A stretch of DNA of 64,000 nt from Collinsella sp. AF02-46-1 (GTDB lineage: Bacteria > Actinomycetota > Coriobacteriia > Coriobacteriales > Coriobacteriaceae), in the NCBI RefSeq assembly GCF_003465825.1, contig NZ_QSBV01000003.1:35113-99112 (forward strand), read 5' to 3'. Under the pieces are notes generated by a model, which saw only the letters and a list, made by a program, of their open reading frames with translations, had not been told where the DNA came from and made no database searches. The translations under genes and the position numbers were made by a program. Shown one piece after another: positions 16,301 to 24,281 of the stretch. How positions within the stretch are numbered: position 1 is the first letter of the stretch; each line of letters starts with the position of its first letter.

Positions 16301-18815
16301 CATGGTGCGTACAGATAAGAAGTACTACGTTCGCGCGATGATTACCACGGACGTTAATTTCTACAACAAGGGCGATAATGTCGTGAGGACTGCCACGCGG
16401 CGCTATGAGAGTAACTTGCTGCAGACCAAGGTGAACGGGGCGGATCCGACGTTCACGTATTACTACCCGCATGTTAATAAGTCGGTTAAAGTGGCCGAAA
16501 AGCCAGAAGATGGTGAGAAGGGATCGTATGAGAGCCCCCTGACCCTCGAGTCTTCTCCGACCGATACTGAAATGGCCGTGCGGAATCCTAAGGGCGAGCC
16601 GGATCCGAGATATAAGTTCTTGGGTTGGATTTCGACCGCCGAGGTCCAGAAGGATTCTCCCGTCTGGAACTATATCTATGATGTCGCCAACGACCCCTAT
16701 GTGACGAGCGATCCGGAAAAGGCGGCGCCATACTTGGCGACGGATGACTTCAAGGTCACCAAGTGTCAGGATGCCTATCCCGTCTACGCAAAGTTCGACG
16801 TCAACTACACCACCAACCTGCACCGCGCCGGTTTTAATGGCACTTCCGAGGTGAATGTTCCTAGGTATGACATCACCCCTAATCTCAATGCGGACAACGA
16901 TCCCGCCACGGCAACGGTGACTCCTGATATCGAAACGACGGTATACAAGTCCGGCGGCGAGTTATACAAGCTGAATAAGGTCGAAATCGAACTCCCGAAC
17001 GGTGAGGTTAAAAAGCTCGAACCTAACGGCGATAACTCGTATTCCTATCAGGTGGAACCCGGCGGAGCCTATACATTTGTGGCGTACTATTCGCCGTTGG
17101 CGGTCGTGTACCATCTCAATGCCAAAGATGTGGATGGCAAGGTAGCCCAGCAGGGCGATACGCTCGGCAGCCTTAAGGACGGCATCCCGCTGCCGACGTA
17201 TAACGTTGGCGACATCGATGATGCAACGAACGCATACAATGCCTTCGTAGGCTGGACGGAAACTAAACCGGCATCCGGCAACTGTTATGTCGTTTGGTCG
17301 GACGGCCTTCCCATGGTGAATACAAACACTGTGGTTAACGCCCCCATGGAGCTGTACCCGGTCTACCGTGCCAGCGCGGTAATTGTCCAATCGAATATCG
17401 ATGCCAATCTGGATAACCCCGATTCCGTGCGTTCTCTTTCGCGCACCGACTCTGGCGATCAAATTTCGCTGGAAGTAAGAGCTACAGCTGAGGTTGTCGG
17501 CATTGACGGCACCAAGTACGACTTTGTCGGCTGGTCGCGCGACTATGAACCCGATGGCAAATACACCCTGTTGACCGAAGACGATAAGTATCCCCTCGAG
17601 GGTAGTGAACCCTTTAAGGGCGCGACGTATACCGCGGTGTACAAGGTCACGCCGTATAAGGTGCGCTATCACAGCGTCGACGGGGCGGTCATCTTTACGG
17701 CGACGGTCGACTCGGGCGACGAGCGCGCGCAGGACGGTAAGCCTGGCTTTGTCTACACGGTCGATGTTCCCAAAATGGACGAGAGCGGCAACCCTTTCTA
17801 CGACAACGACGGCAATCCTGTGATGGAGCAAAAATCCGTGGCGTACGATCCGGACGCCCACTCCAAGATCGTCGCGCTGCTCGATGAACAGGCTGCTGCC
17901 AATGGCGATAAGCGCGAGCTCTTCTTGGAGTGGCGATATGTGGGTGCCGATGGCACTGCAAAGTCTTGGGATGAGTTCAAGGGCGAGCCAGTCAAGGGCG
18001 ACATGGACCTGTATCCCGTGACGTATCGCGTGGTTGCCAACGATACGTCTGATCCCGCGAAACCCGTAACCATGACCGCGCAGCTTAAATGGCTGCTCGA
18101 TCCCGCCGCCGCCAACACCGTCGATGACGGTGCCGACCAGGCGCCGTTTAAGGTCTGCTTTGCCGAGCCGTTTATGGGAACACAACTGACCGTTACGGTA
18201 ACGCAGGCAAGCTACGGCCCTGGTGCAGAGGGCGTTTCTGCGGCGGAAAAGCCTGTGAACGGCAAGTTTGTCTCGCTCTACAGTCTGGGTTCGGGTGGCG
18301 GCTCGTTCGACCTGGCCAACCGTCTGGAGTCCAAGAAGACGGGCGAGGGCGATCAGGGCCCCGGCAAAGCCGTGTTCAACTTTGCCCAGACTCATGCGCT
18401 GACGATCGTTAAAAAGACGACCGATGCCAGCGCTATGGGGCAAACGTTCCGCTTTAAGGTAACGCGAAAGATGTCGCAGGATTCTCCTGCCGAGACGCGC
18501 ATGGTCGAGGTGAAAGTCGATAAGCAGCAGCCGGAAAACGGTGAGACCTGGTATGTCGGCAGCGTGCAGTTCGCCGCTCCGGCGGGCATCTATACCGTCG
18601 AGGAAGATACGGCTTGGGCATGGCGCTACCGGGGCGAGCTGAGCACGCCGGGCAAGGCGCCCGGTAAAACTGCCGAGCTGACGATTTCGTCTGCTTCGAG
18701 CGCAGGCGACGCCGTGGTGACGTGCGTTAACACGCGCGCGAAGGACAAATGGGTCGATGGTGGCTCGCGTGCCAAGAATGTTTGGGAAAACGGCACGCTA
18801 AGGAGGGAGGACTAG
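13317..18815 (+). CDS. Giant secreted protein with InlB-type (Listeria-Bacteroides) repeats
   Basis: 1832 residues with a conventional signal peptide (cleavage near VHAED, residues 33-36). The N-terminal third (about 45-400) looks like a beta-helix or GLUG region (FKGVFDGQNHTVEGL, GGLAG). The centre holds six or more InlB-type modules with a Gly-Trp signature: YRFMGWF, FIGWTT, YRFLGWY, YKFLGWI, FVGWTE, FVGWSR. The C-terminal region (from about 1700) resembles Cna-B/SpaA-like domains. It ends in a short polar tail with no LPxTG-like signal or membrane anchor, so it may be held by the fibre proteins around it. GGAGG precedes the ATG. Confidence 0.85.
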   Translation: MKIKNMNRGVLSRLVAVATIAICCVMALPTAVHAEDVPENKNEFHIKNEADFLSCVALSRERDTSGWHVYLDNDIELDSDDMKDIVANTVKHLSFGNKEHPFKGVFDGQNHTVEGLNYDKDAFDPERDTGFFAETNGATIKNFLVKDANVWADFRGGIIVGKAVNTRFENVMVMESTLHVTCANNALNLITNAGFEGGLIAGELDGCTLYNCEVRGGRAVNNTTSGVQALGGEGLYMAAFAGYVEKSTIEYCRVTPTRKDDGSIAEKGMTDVTNKYDVAIGALGGNNVYASGFVGCMAGDAKIIDCFSTAQCYSYAASYVGVVAVTRAWAGGLAGRILTKEGNELVRSHFAGDLSSRQYNPIAVIPIIQNDVNLGGIAARANKGDATVTECYFKPSVSLNGSSQGTAAKKKIPSFGGDGTTKGDGYGPWDDERYTTRELWEEHDYDFCAGTMRSTANDDALGGQHTNEWAMDYKLNIPVHGQSVKATIDFPGAGTATITATKLGIDQATSDPYAFAVSAVLAGTAQGLAQGDTSVTFKQETSAKPADLSEANGGYRFMGWFREPDVRVNRIGQDNSWFDGKTDADAVAAGKQVQKNEANDKTSTYTADNAKGAEAFKGNDLFIASYEAQVLFYNVKGEMLSWQSGEAHDKSTDWYRYGVGLTPVAPADRGTLSASATFIGWTTQPSGEAGMHGGYAAITSPKLAELKNAGAFYPAGAEITVLGPTDFYPVYTDYVSNIMTVFEGNEQDAIDDQTRRDGVGKTDVKVETAEDGTGVYTVRVCDVDNKPLSEDGALPDGYRFLGWYENKGTEDAPLEVRVSRDPSYTLPTDVDLTAPHTYIARFEYRVDYYVRAYTNHEFTDSKLLCSVWNRYQTPFEENVGSTFVRENVVHWGPEHVDHGIKDSYETCGTRFTKETLVVSPLNAYSHNVKNDTGADTLKNLYADTDFPGAATLSDTWTSASLNVTVKPVNDRYRLNFWTLERDGEYWTYVKNPIESMVRTDKKYYVRAMITTDVNFYNKGDNVVRTATRRYESNLLQTKVNGADPTFTYYYPHVNKSVKVAEKPEDGEKGSYESPLTLESSPTDTEMAVRNPKGEPDPRYKFLGWISTAEVQKDSPVWNYIYDVANDPYVTSDPEKAAPYLATDDFKVTKCQDAYPVYAKFDVNYTTNLHRAGFNGTSEVNVPRYDITPNLNADNDPATATVTPDIETTVYKSGGELYKLNKVEIELPNGEVKKLEPNGDNSYSYQVEPGGAYTFVAYYSPLAVVYHLNAKDVDGKVAQQGDTLGSLKDGIPLPTYNVGDIDDATNAYNAFVGWTETKPASGNCYVVWSDGLPMVNTNTVVNAPMELYPVYRASAVIVQSNIDANLDNPDSVRSLSRTDSGDQISLEVRATAEVVGIDGTKYDFVGWSRDYEPDGKYTLLTEDDKYPLEGSEPFKGATYTAVYKVTPYKVRYHSVDGAVIFTATVDSGDERAQDGKPGFVYTVDVPKMDESGNPFYDNDGNPVMEQKSVAYDPDAHSKIVALLDEQAAANGDKRELFLEWRYVGADGTAKSWDEFKGEPVKGDMDLYPVTYRVVANDTSDPAKPVTMTAQLKWLLDPAAANTVDDGADQAPFKVCFAEPFMGTQLTVTVTQASYGPGAEGVSAAEKPVNGKFVSLYSLGSGGGSFDLANRLESKKTGEGDQGPGKAVFNFAQTHALTIVKKTTDASAMGQTFRFKVTRKMSQDSPAETRMVEVKVDKQQPENGETWYVGSVQFAAPAGIYTVEEDTAWAWRYRGELSTPGKAPGKTAELTISSASSAGDAVVTCVNTRAKDKWVDGGSRAKNVWENGTLRRED

Positions 18816-18816
18816 G

Positions 18817-19386
18817 ATGGGTAAGCGCAAGCAGATCGTTGCCCTCCTTGTCGGCGTTCTTCTTTTGGCTGGCGTTGCCGGCACCTTTGCGTGGCTTTCG
18901 GTTACGGGCGTGCTGGTCAACGAGTTTGGCTTTGGTTCGGTGGCGCCCTCGGTAGACGAGAAGCTCAATGGCAACGTGAAGAGTGACGTCACGATTACAA
19001 ACAAGGGCTCGGCTCCGGCATACCTGCGTGCTGCGGTGGATATCTACTGGCAGGACCAGGATGGCGCGCGCCTGTGGGATGAGCCGGTCGAGGGTACCGA
19101 CTACGCCATTGTGTGGGGCAACGTGTCCAATGCCTCAACTACTGGCAGCGCCTCGTCTTGGGTTCGCTCGGCCGACGGGTTCTACTACTGGACGTCTCCT
19201 GTTGCGCCGCTCGACAAGACGGGCGTGCTCATCAAGGGCGTGTCCGAGAAGAAGGCAGATGGTAAAAACCTAGTTGTTGACATCTCGACCCAAGCGATTC
19301 AGTCTACGCCCGACGATGCGGTCACCGAGGCATGGAACTGTACGGTCAAAGATGGCGTGCTGGTGCCGCCGCACGGAGGTGCGTAA
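18817..19386 (+). CDS. TasA-like surface protein with SipW-dependent signal peptide
   Basis: 189 residues. The SipW-type leader is MGKRKQIV, a hydrophobic core and GTFAWLS, then VLVNEFGFGSVAP and PAYLRAAVDIYW, the same domain pattern as the gene at 12666. AAGGAGGGAGG lies just upstream; the ATG is 1 bp after the stop codon of the giant protein. It is probably a minor or adaptor subunit. Confidence 0.83.
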   Translation: MGKRKQIVALLVGVLLLAGVAGTFAWLSVTGVLVNEFGFGSVAPSVDEKLNGNVKSDVTITNKGSAPAYLRAAVDIYWQDQDGARLWDEPVEGTDYAIVWGNVSNASTTGSASSWVRSADGFYYWTSPVAPLDKTGVLIKGVSEKKADGKNLVVDISTQAIQSTPDDAVTEAWNCTVKDGVLVPPHGGA

Positions 19387-19388
19387 GC

Positions 19389-20087
19389 ATGGCTTTACCG
19401 ATTTTCAAAGACGTTGCGCGTTCCTTGCGTTGTGTGGTCGCGGCCATTTTCTGCGTGGTCGCGCTCGCCGTTCCTGCCCGTGCGTTCGCCGATACGCCCT
19501 CGATTGCCTATGACGGAAATGCACGCCAGCTAACGGTATCGGGAGCGACGGACTCCTCGGGGGAGCCCGATCTGTTTCCAGCCTTTAAAGATCTAATGCC
19601 CGGCGATGTACGCGAGCAACAGATTGGGGTTCGTGCCACGGGTGTAAAGTCCCAGGTACGTGTGTTTGTGCGGGCTGTTGTCGATCACGAGACGGCACAT
19701 CTGCTGTCGCCCATTACCCTAACGGCGTCGGCGGCCGATGCGTCTGCCGGTTGGCTCCAGACGGGAACGCCGGGCAGCGTGTTTGCCTATCCCACGCAGG
19801 TCGCAACGTTTACGAGCGATGGCAGCACGGTACTCAATTTGCAACTAAGTGTCCCGACGTCGGTGGGCAACGAGCTTGCCGACGCAAACAAGGCAATTCG
19901 CTGGGAAATCACCGCCGAAGACGATGGCGAGAAGATCCCCGTACAACCTGCTGGCAGCAAGAAGCCCGGCTTGCTTGGTCTGGCGGCAACGGGCGACAAC
20001 ACGCTCGCTTTGCTTTTGGTGTTGCTGGCGCTTGCCATCATCGCTTTTATAGCCGCGCTTCTCTTGTCCCGGAGGAACAAGCGCTAG
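19389..20087 (+). CDS. LAATG-anchored surface protein of the fibre locus
   Basis: 232 residues: a signal peptide (to about residue 34), a beta-rich domain with LFPAFKDLMPGDVREQQIGV (a phrase typical of the anchor protein in SipW clusters), and a sorting signal LAATGD, hydrophobic helix, SRRNKR. It therefore links the fibre to peptidoglycan through an LAxTG (class E) sortase encoded elsewhere; no sortase is in this window. GGAGG precedes the ATG at 19389. It is the last gene of the operon. Confidence 0.85.
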   Translation: MALPIFKDVARSLRCVVAAIFCVVALAVPARAFADTPSIAYDGNARQLTVSGATDSSGEPDLFPAFKDLMPGDVREQQIGVRATGVKSQVRVFVRAVVDHETAHLLSPITLTASAADASAGWLQTGTPGSVFAYPTQVATFTSDGSTVLNLQLSVPTSVGNELADANKAIRWEITAEDDGEKIPVQPAGSKKPGLLGLAATGDNTLALLLVLLALAIIAFIAALLLSRRNKR

Positions 20088-20106
20088 GTCCATCTTCTAA
20101 ACGCAA

Positions 20107-20233
20107 CGCCCTCCTGGGCGGCGGGCACGAAGTTCCCAGCTCTACAGTCCTGCGCAAGACGAAGGCCACATTAAGTGGTCTTCTTTGCGTGCGGAACTCG
20201 CGATGAACTTCGTGCCCGCCGCCCGGGAGGGCG
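20107..20233. repeat. Nested hairpin element with GTTCATCGCGAG core (copy 1, minus orientation)
   Basis: Outer arms of 29 bp (20107-20135 with 20205-20233, one mismatch) enclose an inner stem GAAGGCCAC-ATTAA-GTGGTCTTC. Read on the minus strand, the interior shares GTTCATCGCGAGTTCCGCAC, CACTTAATGTG and GCAGGACTGT with the element at 20579-20709, although the outer arms of the two are unrelated. It lies just after the last gene of the fibre operon. Confidence 0.7.
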
Positions 20234-20275
20234 CCTCTTTATTGATGGAAGGCCTAATAAGCTGATTATTCTATG

Positions 20276-20492
20276 CCCGGATGTGTTCGGAGTGGGATGG
20301 GCTTTCCGGATGGGTGGGGTTGCGGAAGCTGTGTCCCGGAATTCGCCTTTGGAATGGGATGCGGTTTCCGGTTGAGGGGCTTGACGGAAACTGCGACCCG
20401 GAATTTGCAATCGGAGTGGGATGGAGTTTCCCAACGGGGCCGTAAGCGGAAACCGCATCCCATTCCAGACATGGATTCTGGGACACGGCTTC
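20276..20492. repeat. Triple 62-bp hairpin element, copy 2 (right flank of surface-fibre locus)
   Basis: Same orientation and architecture as 10599-10814, with units at 20294, 20356 and 20418. Identity is clear across the whole 217 bp, from CCCGGATGTGTTC to CACGGCTT. Confidence 0.85.
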
Positions 20493-20578
20493 CGGATGCA
20501 AAAAAGGCCACATGACGTGGCCTTCAACTTATATATGTTGCGGGTATCCCCATGACAAGCCGCGCTTCAACACCGAGG

Positions 20579-20709
20579 CGTCTGCCCGGCGACGCGGAAT
20601 GTAAGGTTCATCGCGAGTTCCGCACGAGCCGGAGAGCACTTAATGTGCTCTCCGTGCGAGCAGGACTGTCCGAGCAGGGAACCTTACGTTTCGCGCCGCC
20701 GGGCAGACG
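20579..20709. repeat. Nested hairpin element with GTTCATCGCGAG core (copy 2, plus orientation)
   Basis: Outer arms of about 31 bp (20579-20609 with 20679-20709, CGTCTGCCCGGCG end) enclose the stem GGAGAGCACTTAATGTGCTCTCC (20631-20653; outer half GGAGAGCAC). The interior matches the minus strand of 20107-20233. It sits 20 bp downstream of the LTA-synthase-like gene, which is read on the minus strand. Confidence 0.7.
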
Positions 20710-20728
20710 AACCAGTTAAGACGTGTCG

Positions 20729-23029
20729 CTATTTGATCTTGGTCGTACCCGGCGCCAGGTTGGGGTCGGTCTCGTTGGCCTCGGTCTGGAAGTGCTCGGT
20801 GTAGACGTTCTTGCCGTCGCGGAACATCTCGTAGTACTGCATCTTGGCGTAATCCTCGCGTGCCTTGGTGGCGGCTGCTGCGGCGGCGTCGTCACCGGTG
20901 ACGTTGGAGGAGAGCGCCCAGCGCAGGCTGGAGTCCTCGTAGCCCACGGAGTTGATAGCGGGCAGCGACTCGCGCAGCGTCATGTGCGCTTTCTGGTAGT
21001 CGGTCAGCGGTGCGCCGATCAGCTGCATGAGCTGCGTGGACAGGTAGTTGGTGGACAGGTCGTCGGTCTCACTCGTCTGGTCGCAGCCGGCAACGTCGTA
21101 GTTGGCCCAAATGATGTAGTCGGTCTGCCACAGACGTTCCTGGTGGGTGGCATCGTCCTCGCCGGTGAACCACTTATCGTTGAACTTGGACGGGAAGAAC
21201 GGCTGGTGATCGCCCCAGAACACCACGACCACCTTGCGGTCGAGCTTGCTCAAGGCGTTGAGGAAGTAGCGCAGCGCCTGGTCGGACTGCTCGATGCACG
21301 AGACGTACTCGTCGACATCGGACAGCGTGCCGTCCTCGATGGTCTTGGCGTCCAGATCGGTCGTGTCGATGTTCAGGTGCATCTGCTTGTCGACCGGCAG
21401 CAGGCCCGTGTCGTAGCCCGAGTGGTTCTGCATGGTCACGTCGAAGATAAACTGCGGATCGGCGTTCTGGTCGAGCAGCTCAAGAATCTTGTCGTAGGTA
21501 GCCTGGTCGGTCACCATGCCGCGCAGGGTATCGGCACCCTGGAAGTCGTTGATGGACAGGAACTGGTCAAAGCCAAAGTCCTTGTAGACGTTCTCGCGGT
21601 TCCAGTTGGTTGCGTGGTTGGGATGCATGGCCGTGGTGGAATATCCGAGCGACTTGAACTGCTCTGCCAGGTTCCCGGTCGTTTCCATGTTGTAGATGGT
21701 GTAGGGGTACACGCCCGAGCCCAGGTTGGCCATGGAGTTGCCGGTCATAAACTCAAACTCGGTATTGGCCGTGCCGCCGCCGTAGGCGCTCACGTAGAGC
21801 TTGCCGCGGCTGAGGCAGTTGGACAGGTTCTTAAAGTACTGTGGGCCTTCGTAGCCGGCGCGCATGTTCTGGTAGATCGACAGATCCGAGAACGTCTCGT
21901 TCATGATGGCGATGACCGTGGGCTTCTCGCTGTCGAACTGCTCCTTTGCGGCGGCGCGCTCGTCACTCTTGGCGGCGTCGGACTTGTCGTAGGCCTTGGC
22001 GTACTTTTTGAGCGTGGCCTTGGCATCGTCGACGGAGTAGTCGGCGGGTTTGGGCGGCTTGATGGACTGTGCCGCACTAATAAAGGCAGGCAGATAGCCC
22101 TCGCGCCAGTAGCTCTCGAGCGGGCGCCAGGTGTAGACGGTGATACCGAGGGTGTTGTAGTAGTCGATGAGCGTGACATGCGCGGTCACGCCGCCCAGGC
22201 ACAGCACCGCCACGAGCAGGTTGGTGAGCAGGATGCGCTTGGCGTTGGCGGCACCCTTTTGGCGATGCGGCGCGACCAGGCCGGCGTACTCGCACAGCAG
22301 CATGGCGATGGCGGTAAAGCCCATGGACAGCACGCAGAACAGCGAGATCGAGAAGGTGTAGCCGGTGCCGGCGACCGCGGCGGCGGTGGAGATGGCCGAA
22401 AGGTCGCCCGGCTGGATGGGCATGGATTTAAACGTGATGACGAAGAACTCGGCAATGCCCAGGATAAAGAGGGCAAAGGCCAGGACGGCGGGAGCTGCGC
22501 CGTGGCGCTGGAATAGGAAGAACAGGCCGACCATGAGCGTGGTGATGATGGCCCACTCGAGCAGGATGCACAGGGGGTAGACCCAGGTAAAGTCGTGGTT
22601 GGACGAGACCTCCATGCCCAGCAGCGCAAAGACGCCGGCGAGCAGCAGGCACAGGACGGCGGCGACGAGCGGTTTGCCCACAAAGGCGCCGCGCAGGCGG
22701 GCGAGCTTGCCAGTGGGGGCGGGAGCGTCGGCCGAGGCGAACGCAAAGACGCGCGGGGCGATGCGGTCGCGGGCGATGCTGGCCCAAGCGCAGCCGGTGA
22801 GGATGGCGTTGGTCAGGATGAGCATCACAAAGGCGAGCGGCTCGTTTTGAGAGACGAGGCCAATGGCGCCCCAAATGGTCAAAAAGAGCTGGAACAGGCC
22901 GAAGGCGACGCTCCACCCAAGAGCGCTTTTGGCAACGGTGCCCGACTTTGCGCAAATGGCCTTGGCCTCGCGCAAGACAAGGTAGACGGTCGCCGCAAGA
23001 CCGACGAGCGAGATGGCGGCAGCGAACAT
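20729..23029 (-). CDS. LTA synthase-family membrane sulfatase (phosphoglycerol transferase-like)
   Basis: 766 residues: several N-terminal membrane helices (to about residue 300), then an extracellular sulfatase-fold domain. The metal/nucleophile motifs are MNETFSD (E377) and GGGTANTEFE, with T420 matching the LtaS nucleophile; WGDHQPF follows later. The family transfers glycerol phosphate or similar groups to surface polymers. The ATG at 23029 is chosen because GAGGAG lies 7 nt upstream; a GTG five codons earlier has no better signal. The exact polymer is unknown. Confidence 0.87.
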   Translation of the reverse strand: MFAAAISLVGLAATVYLVLREAKAICAKSGTVAKSALGWSVAFGLFQLFLTIWGAIGLVSQNEPLAFVMLILTNAILTGCAWASIARDRIAPRVFAFASADAPAPTGKLARLRGAFVGKPLVAAVLCLLLAGVFALLGMEVSSNHDFTWVYPLCILLEWAIITTLMVGLFFLFQRHGAAPAVLAFALFILGIAEFFVITFKSMPIQPGDLSAISTAAAVAGTGYTFSISLFCVLSMGFTAIAMLLCEYAGLVAPHRQKGAANAKRILLTNLLVAVLCLGGVTAHVTLIDYYNTLGITVYTWRPLESYWREGYLPAFISAAQSIKPPKPADYSVDDAKATLKKYAKAYDKSDAAKSDERAAAKEQFDSEKPTVIAIMNETFSDLSIYQNMRAGYEGPQYFKNLSNCLSRGKLYVSAYGGGTANTEFEFMTGNSMANLGSGVYPYTIYNMETTGNLAEQFKSLGYSTTAMHPNHATNWNRENVYKDFGFDQFLSINDFQGADTLRGMVTDQATYDKILELLDQNADPQFIFDVTMQNHSGYDTGLLPVDKQMHLNIDTTDLDAKTIEDGTLSDVDEYVSCIEQSDQALRYFLNALSKLDRKVVVVFWGDHQPFFPSKFNDKWFTGEDDATHQERLWQTDYIIWANYDVAGCDQTSETDDLSTNYLSTQLMQLIGAPLTDYQKAHMTLRESLPAINSVGYEDSSLRWALSSNVTGDDAAAAAATKAREDYAKMQYYEMFRDGKNVYTEHFQTEANETDPNLAPGTTKIK

Positions 23030-23242
23030 GCTGAGACTCCTCACAAACTAAAACCTACGAAAGCGGGGATTTACCCGATTGTTACCAAGATATGCGCAGC
23101 AATTGGTGGCTGCGCACACCAACCAGCCATATTAACGCGCGCGTGTGGCGGTGTGGCGCAATGTAGTGGCGACCTGCGCGATAATGGACGGGAATTACAC
23201 GGAAACGTAAAGGCTTCTTAAAGAAATGGCGAGGGTAGGGCG

Positions 23243-24115
23243 ATGAGCGAGCAGGTTTGCGAGGCGGGCATGGGCGACGACGGAGCTGCGGGCGTGGATA
23301 CGTACGGCTATCCGGTCGAGACTACGGGCAACGCGGTACTGGACATTTTGGAGCACCGTTCGTCCACGCGCGCTTTTGCGCGCGATGACAACGACCGTCC
23401 CGTGGCGGTGACCGACGAGCAGCGGGCGGCGATCTTGCATGCGGCGAGTCGCGCGCCGTCGGCGGGCGCCATGATGATGTATTCCATCGTGAGCATTCGC
23501 GAGCAGGCTACGCTGGACCGTCTGGCCGACCTGTGCGATCACCAGCCCATGATCGCCAAGGCGCCCTGGGCACTTATATTTGTGGTCGATTATGCCAAGT
23601 GGATCGATCTGTTTGAGCACGTGGGCTGCTTTGAACCCGAGTTTGTCGGGCGCACGGGCAAGGCGCCCCGCCGCGCGCCGGGTTTGGGCGACTTTGCCAT
23701 CGCGGCGCAGGATGCCGTGATCGCCGCTCAAAACGCCGTGGTCGCCGCCGAATCTCTGGGGCTGGGGAGCTGCTATATCGGCGATATCGTCGAGAACGCC
23801 GAGGAAGTTGCCGCACTGCTGGACTTGCCTGCCTATACCATGCCGCTGTCGATGCTCATCATCGGCACGCCCCGTAAGGAGCGCCCGGCAATCGCGCACC
23901 CCGTGGTGAACCTGGTGCACGAGGAGCGCTACTGCCGCGCCGGCGCCACGACCATGGACGCGCAGGTGGCCGAGATGGACGCGATGTTCCGTCCGCATGC
24001 CCGCGAGGTAGGCGAGCGCGTGGTGGATATCTACACCCGCAAGCACACGAGCCCCTTTATGGCCGAGATGAGCCGTTCCATGGAGTGGTGGTTCAAAAAC
24101 TGGCTCGGCAAGTAA
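23243..24115 (+). CDS. Nitroreductase-family protein
   Basis: 290 residues of the FMN-dependent nitroreductase fold: HRSSTRAF near residue 38, SRAPSAGAMMMYS, a central AAQNAVVAAESLGLGSCYIG helix-turn, and PLSMLIIGTP. A non-conserved N-terminal extension of about 30 residues precedes the domain. GAGGGTAGGG precedes the ATG. Such enzymes reduce nitro compounds, quinones or flavins; the substrate cannot be inferred. The gene is followed by a palindromic hairpin. Confidence 0.9.
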   Translation: MSEQVCEAGMGDDGAAGVDTYGYPVETTGNAVLDILEHRSSTRAFARDDNDRPVAVTDEQRAAILHAASRAPSAGAMMMYSIVSIREQATLDRLADLCDHQPMIAKAPWALIFVVDYAKWIDLFEHVGCFEPEFVGRTGKAPRRAPGLGDFAIAAQDAVIAAQNAVVAAESLGLGSCYIGDIVENAEEVAALLDLPAYTMPLSMLIIGTPRKERPAIAHPVVNLVHEERYCRAGATTMDAQVAEMDAMFRPHAREVGERVVDIYTRKHTSPFMAEMSRSMEWWFKNWLGK

Positions 24116-24126
24116 CGAATGCGGTG

Positions 24127-24157
24127 ATGTGACAAAGGGACAGTCCCTTTGTCACAT
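24127..24157 (+). terminator. TGTGACAAAGGGAC hairpin (terminator-like, copy 1)
   Basis: A perfect 15-bp inverted repeat, ATGTGACAAAGGGAC with its complement, has a single-base centre. The same palindrome with minor changes occurs at 41570-41600. It ends transcription after the nitroreductase gene or is a dispersed palindrome; there is no long T tract. Confidence 0.55.
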
Positions 24158-24240
24158 TCCATATCGCCGAGGTGGCCTAAAGGCCGTATAAATGTTTATT
24201 TAGCTGGGAAAACAGTGCATTAAAACATGGGCCGATTGCC

Positions 24241-24246
24241 TATAAT
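24241..24246 (+). promoter_or_regulatory. -10 element of kup
   Basis: A consensus TATAAT lies 36 bp before the kup ATG. The -35 region (about CATTAA) is weak, so activation by a regulator, possibly the KdpE-like protein encoded next door, is plausible but unproven. Confidence 0.4.
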
Positions 24247-24281
24247 CCCTTCGAACATTAAAGTTGGGAGGAAACCGGCTT

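Noticed and set aside
20723-22516. 597-codon plus-strand ORF opposite the LTA-synthase-like gene
   Set aside because: It is antisense to a protein with intact sulfatase motifs; its composition is repetitive Val/Gly/Leu, typical of a shadow frame.
24158-24281. c-di-AMP riboswitch upstream of kup
   Set aside because: The leader is too short and none of the conserved ydaO motifs can be seen.
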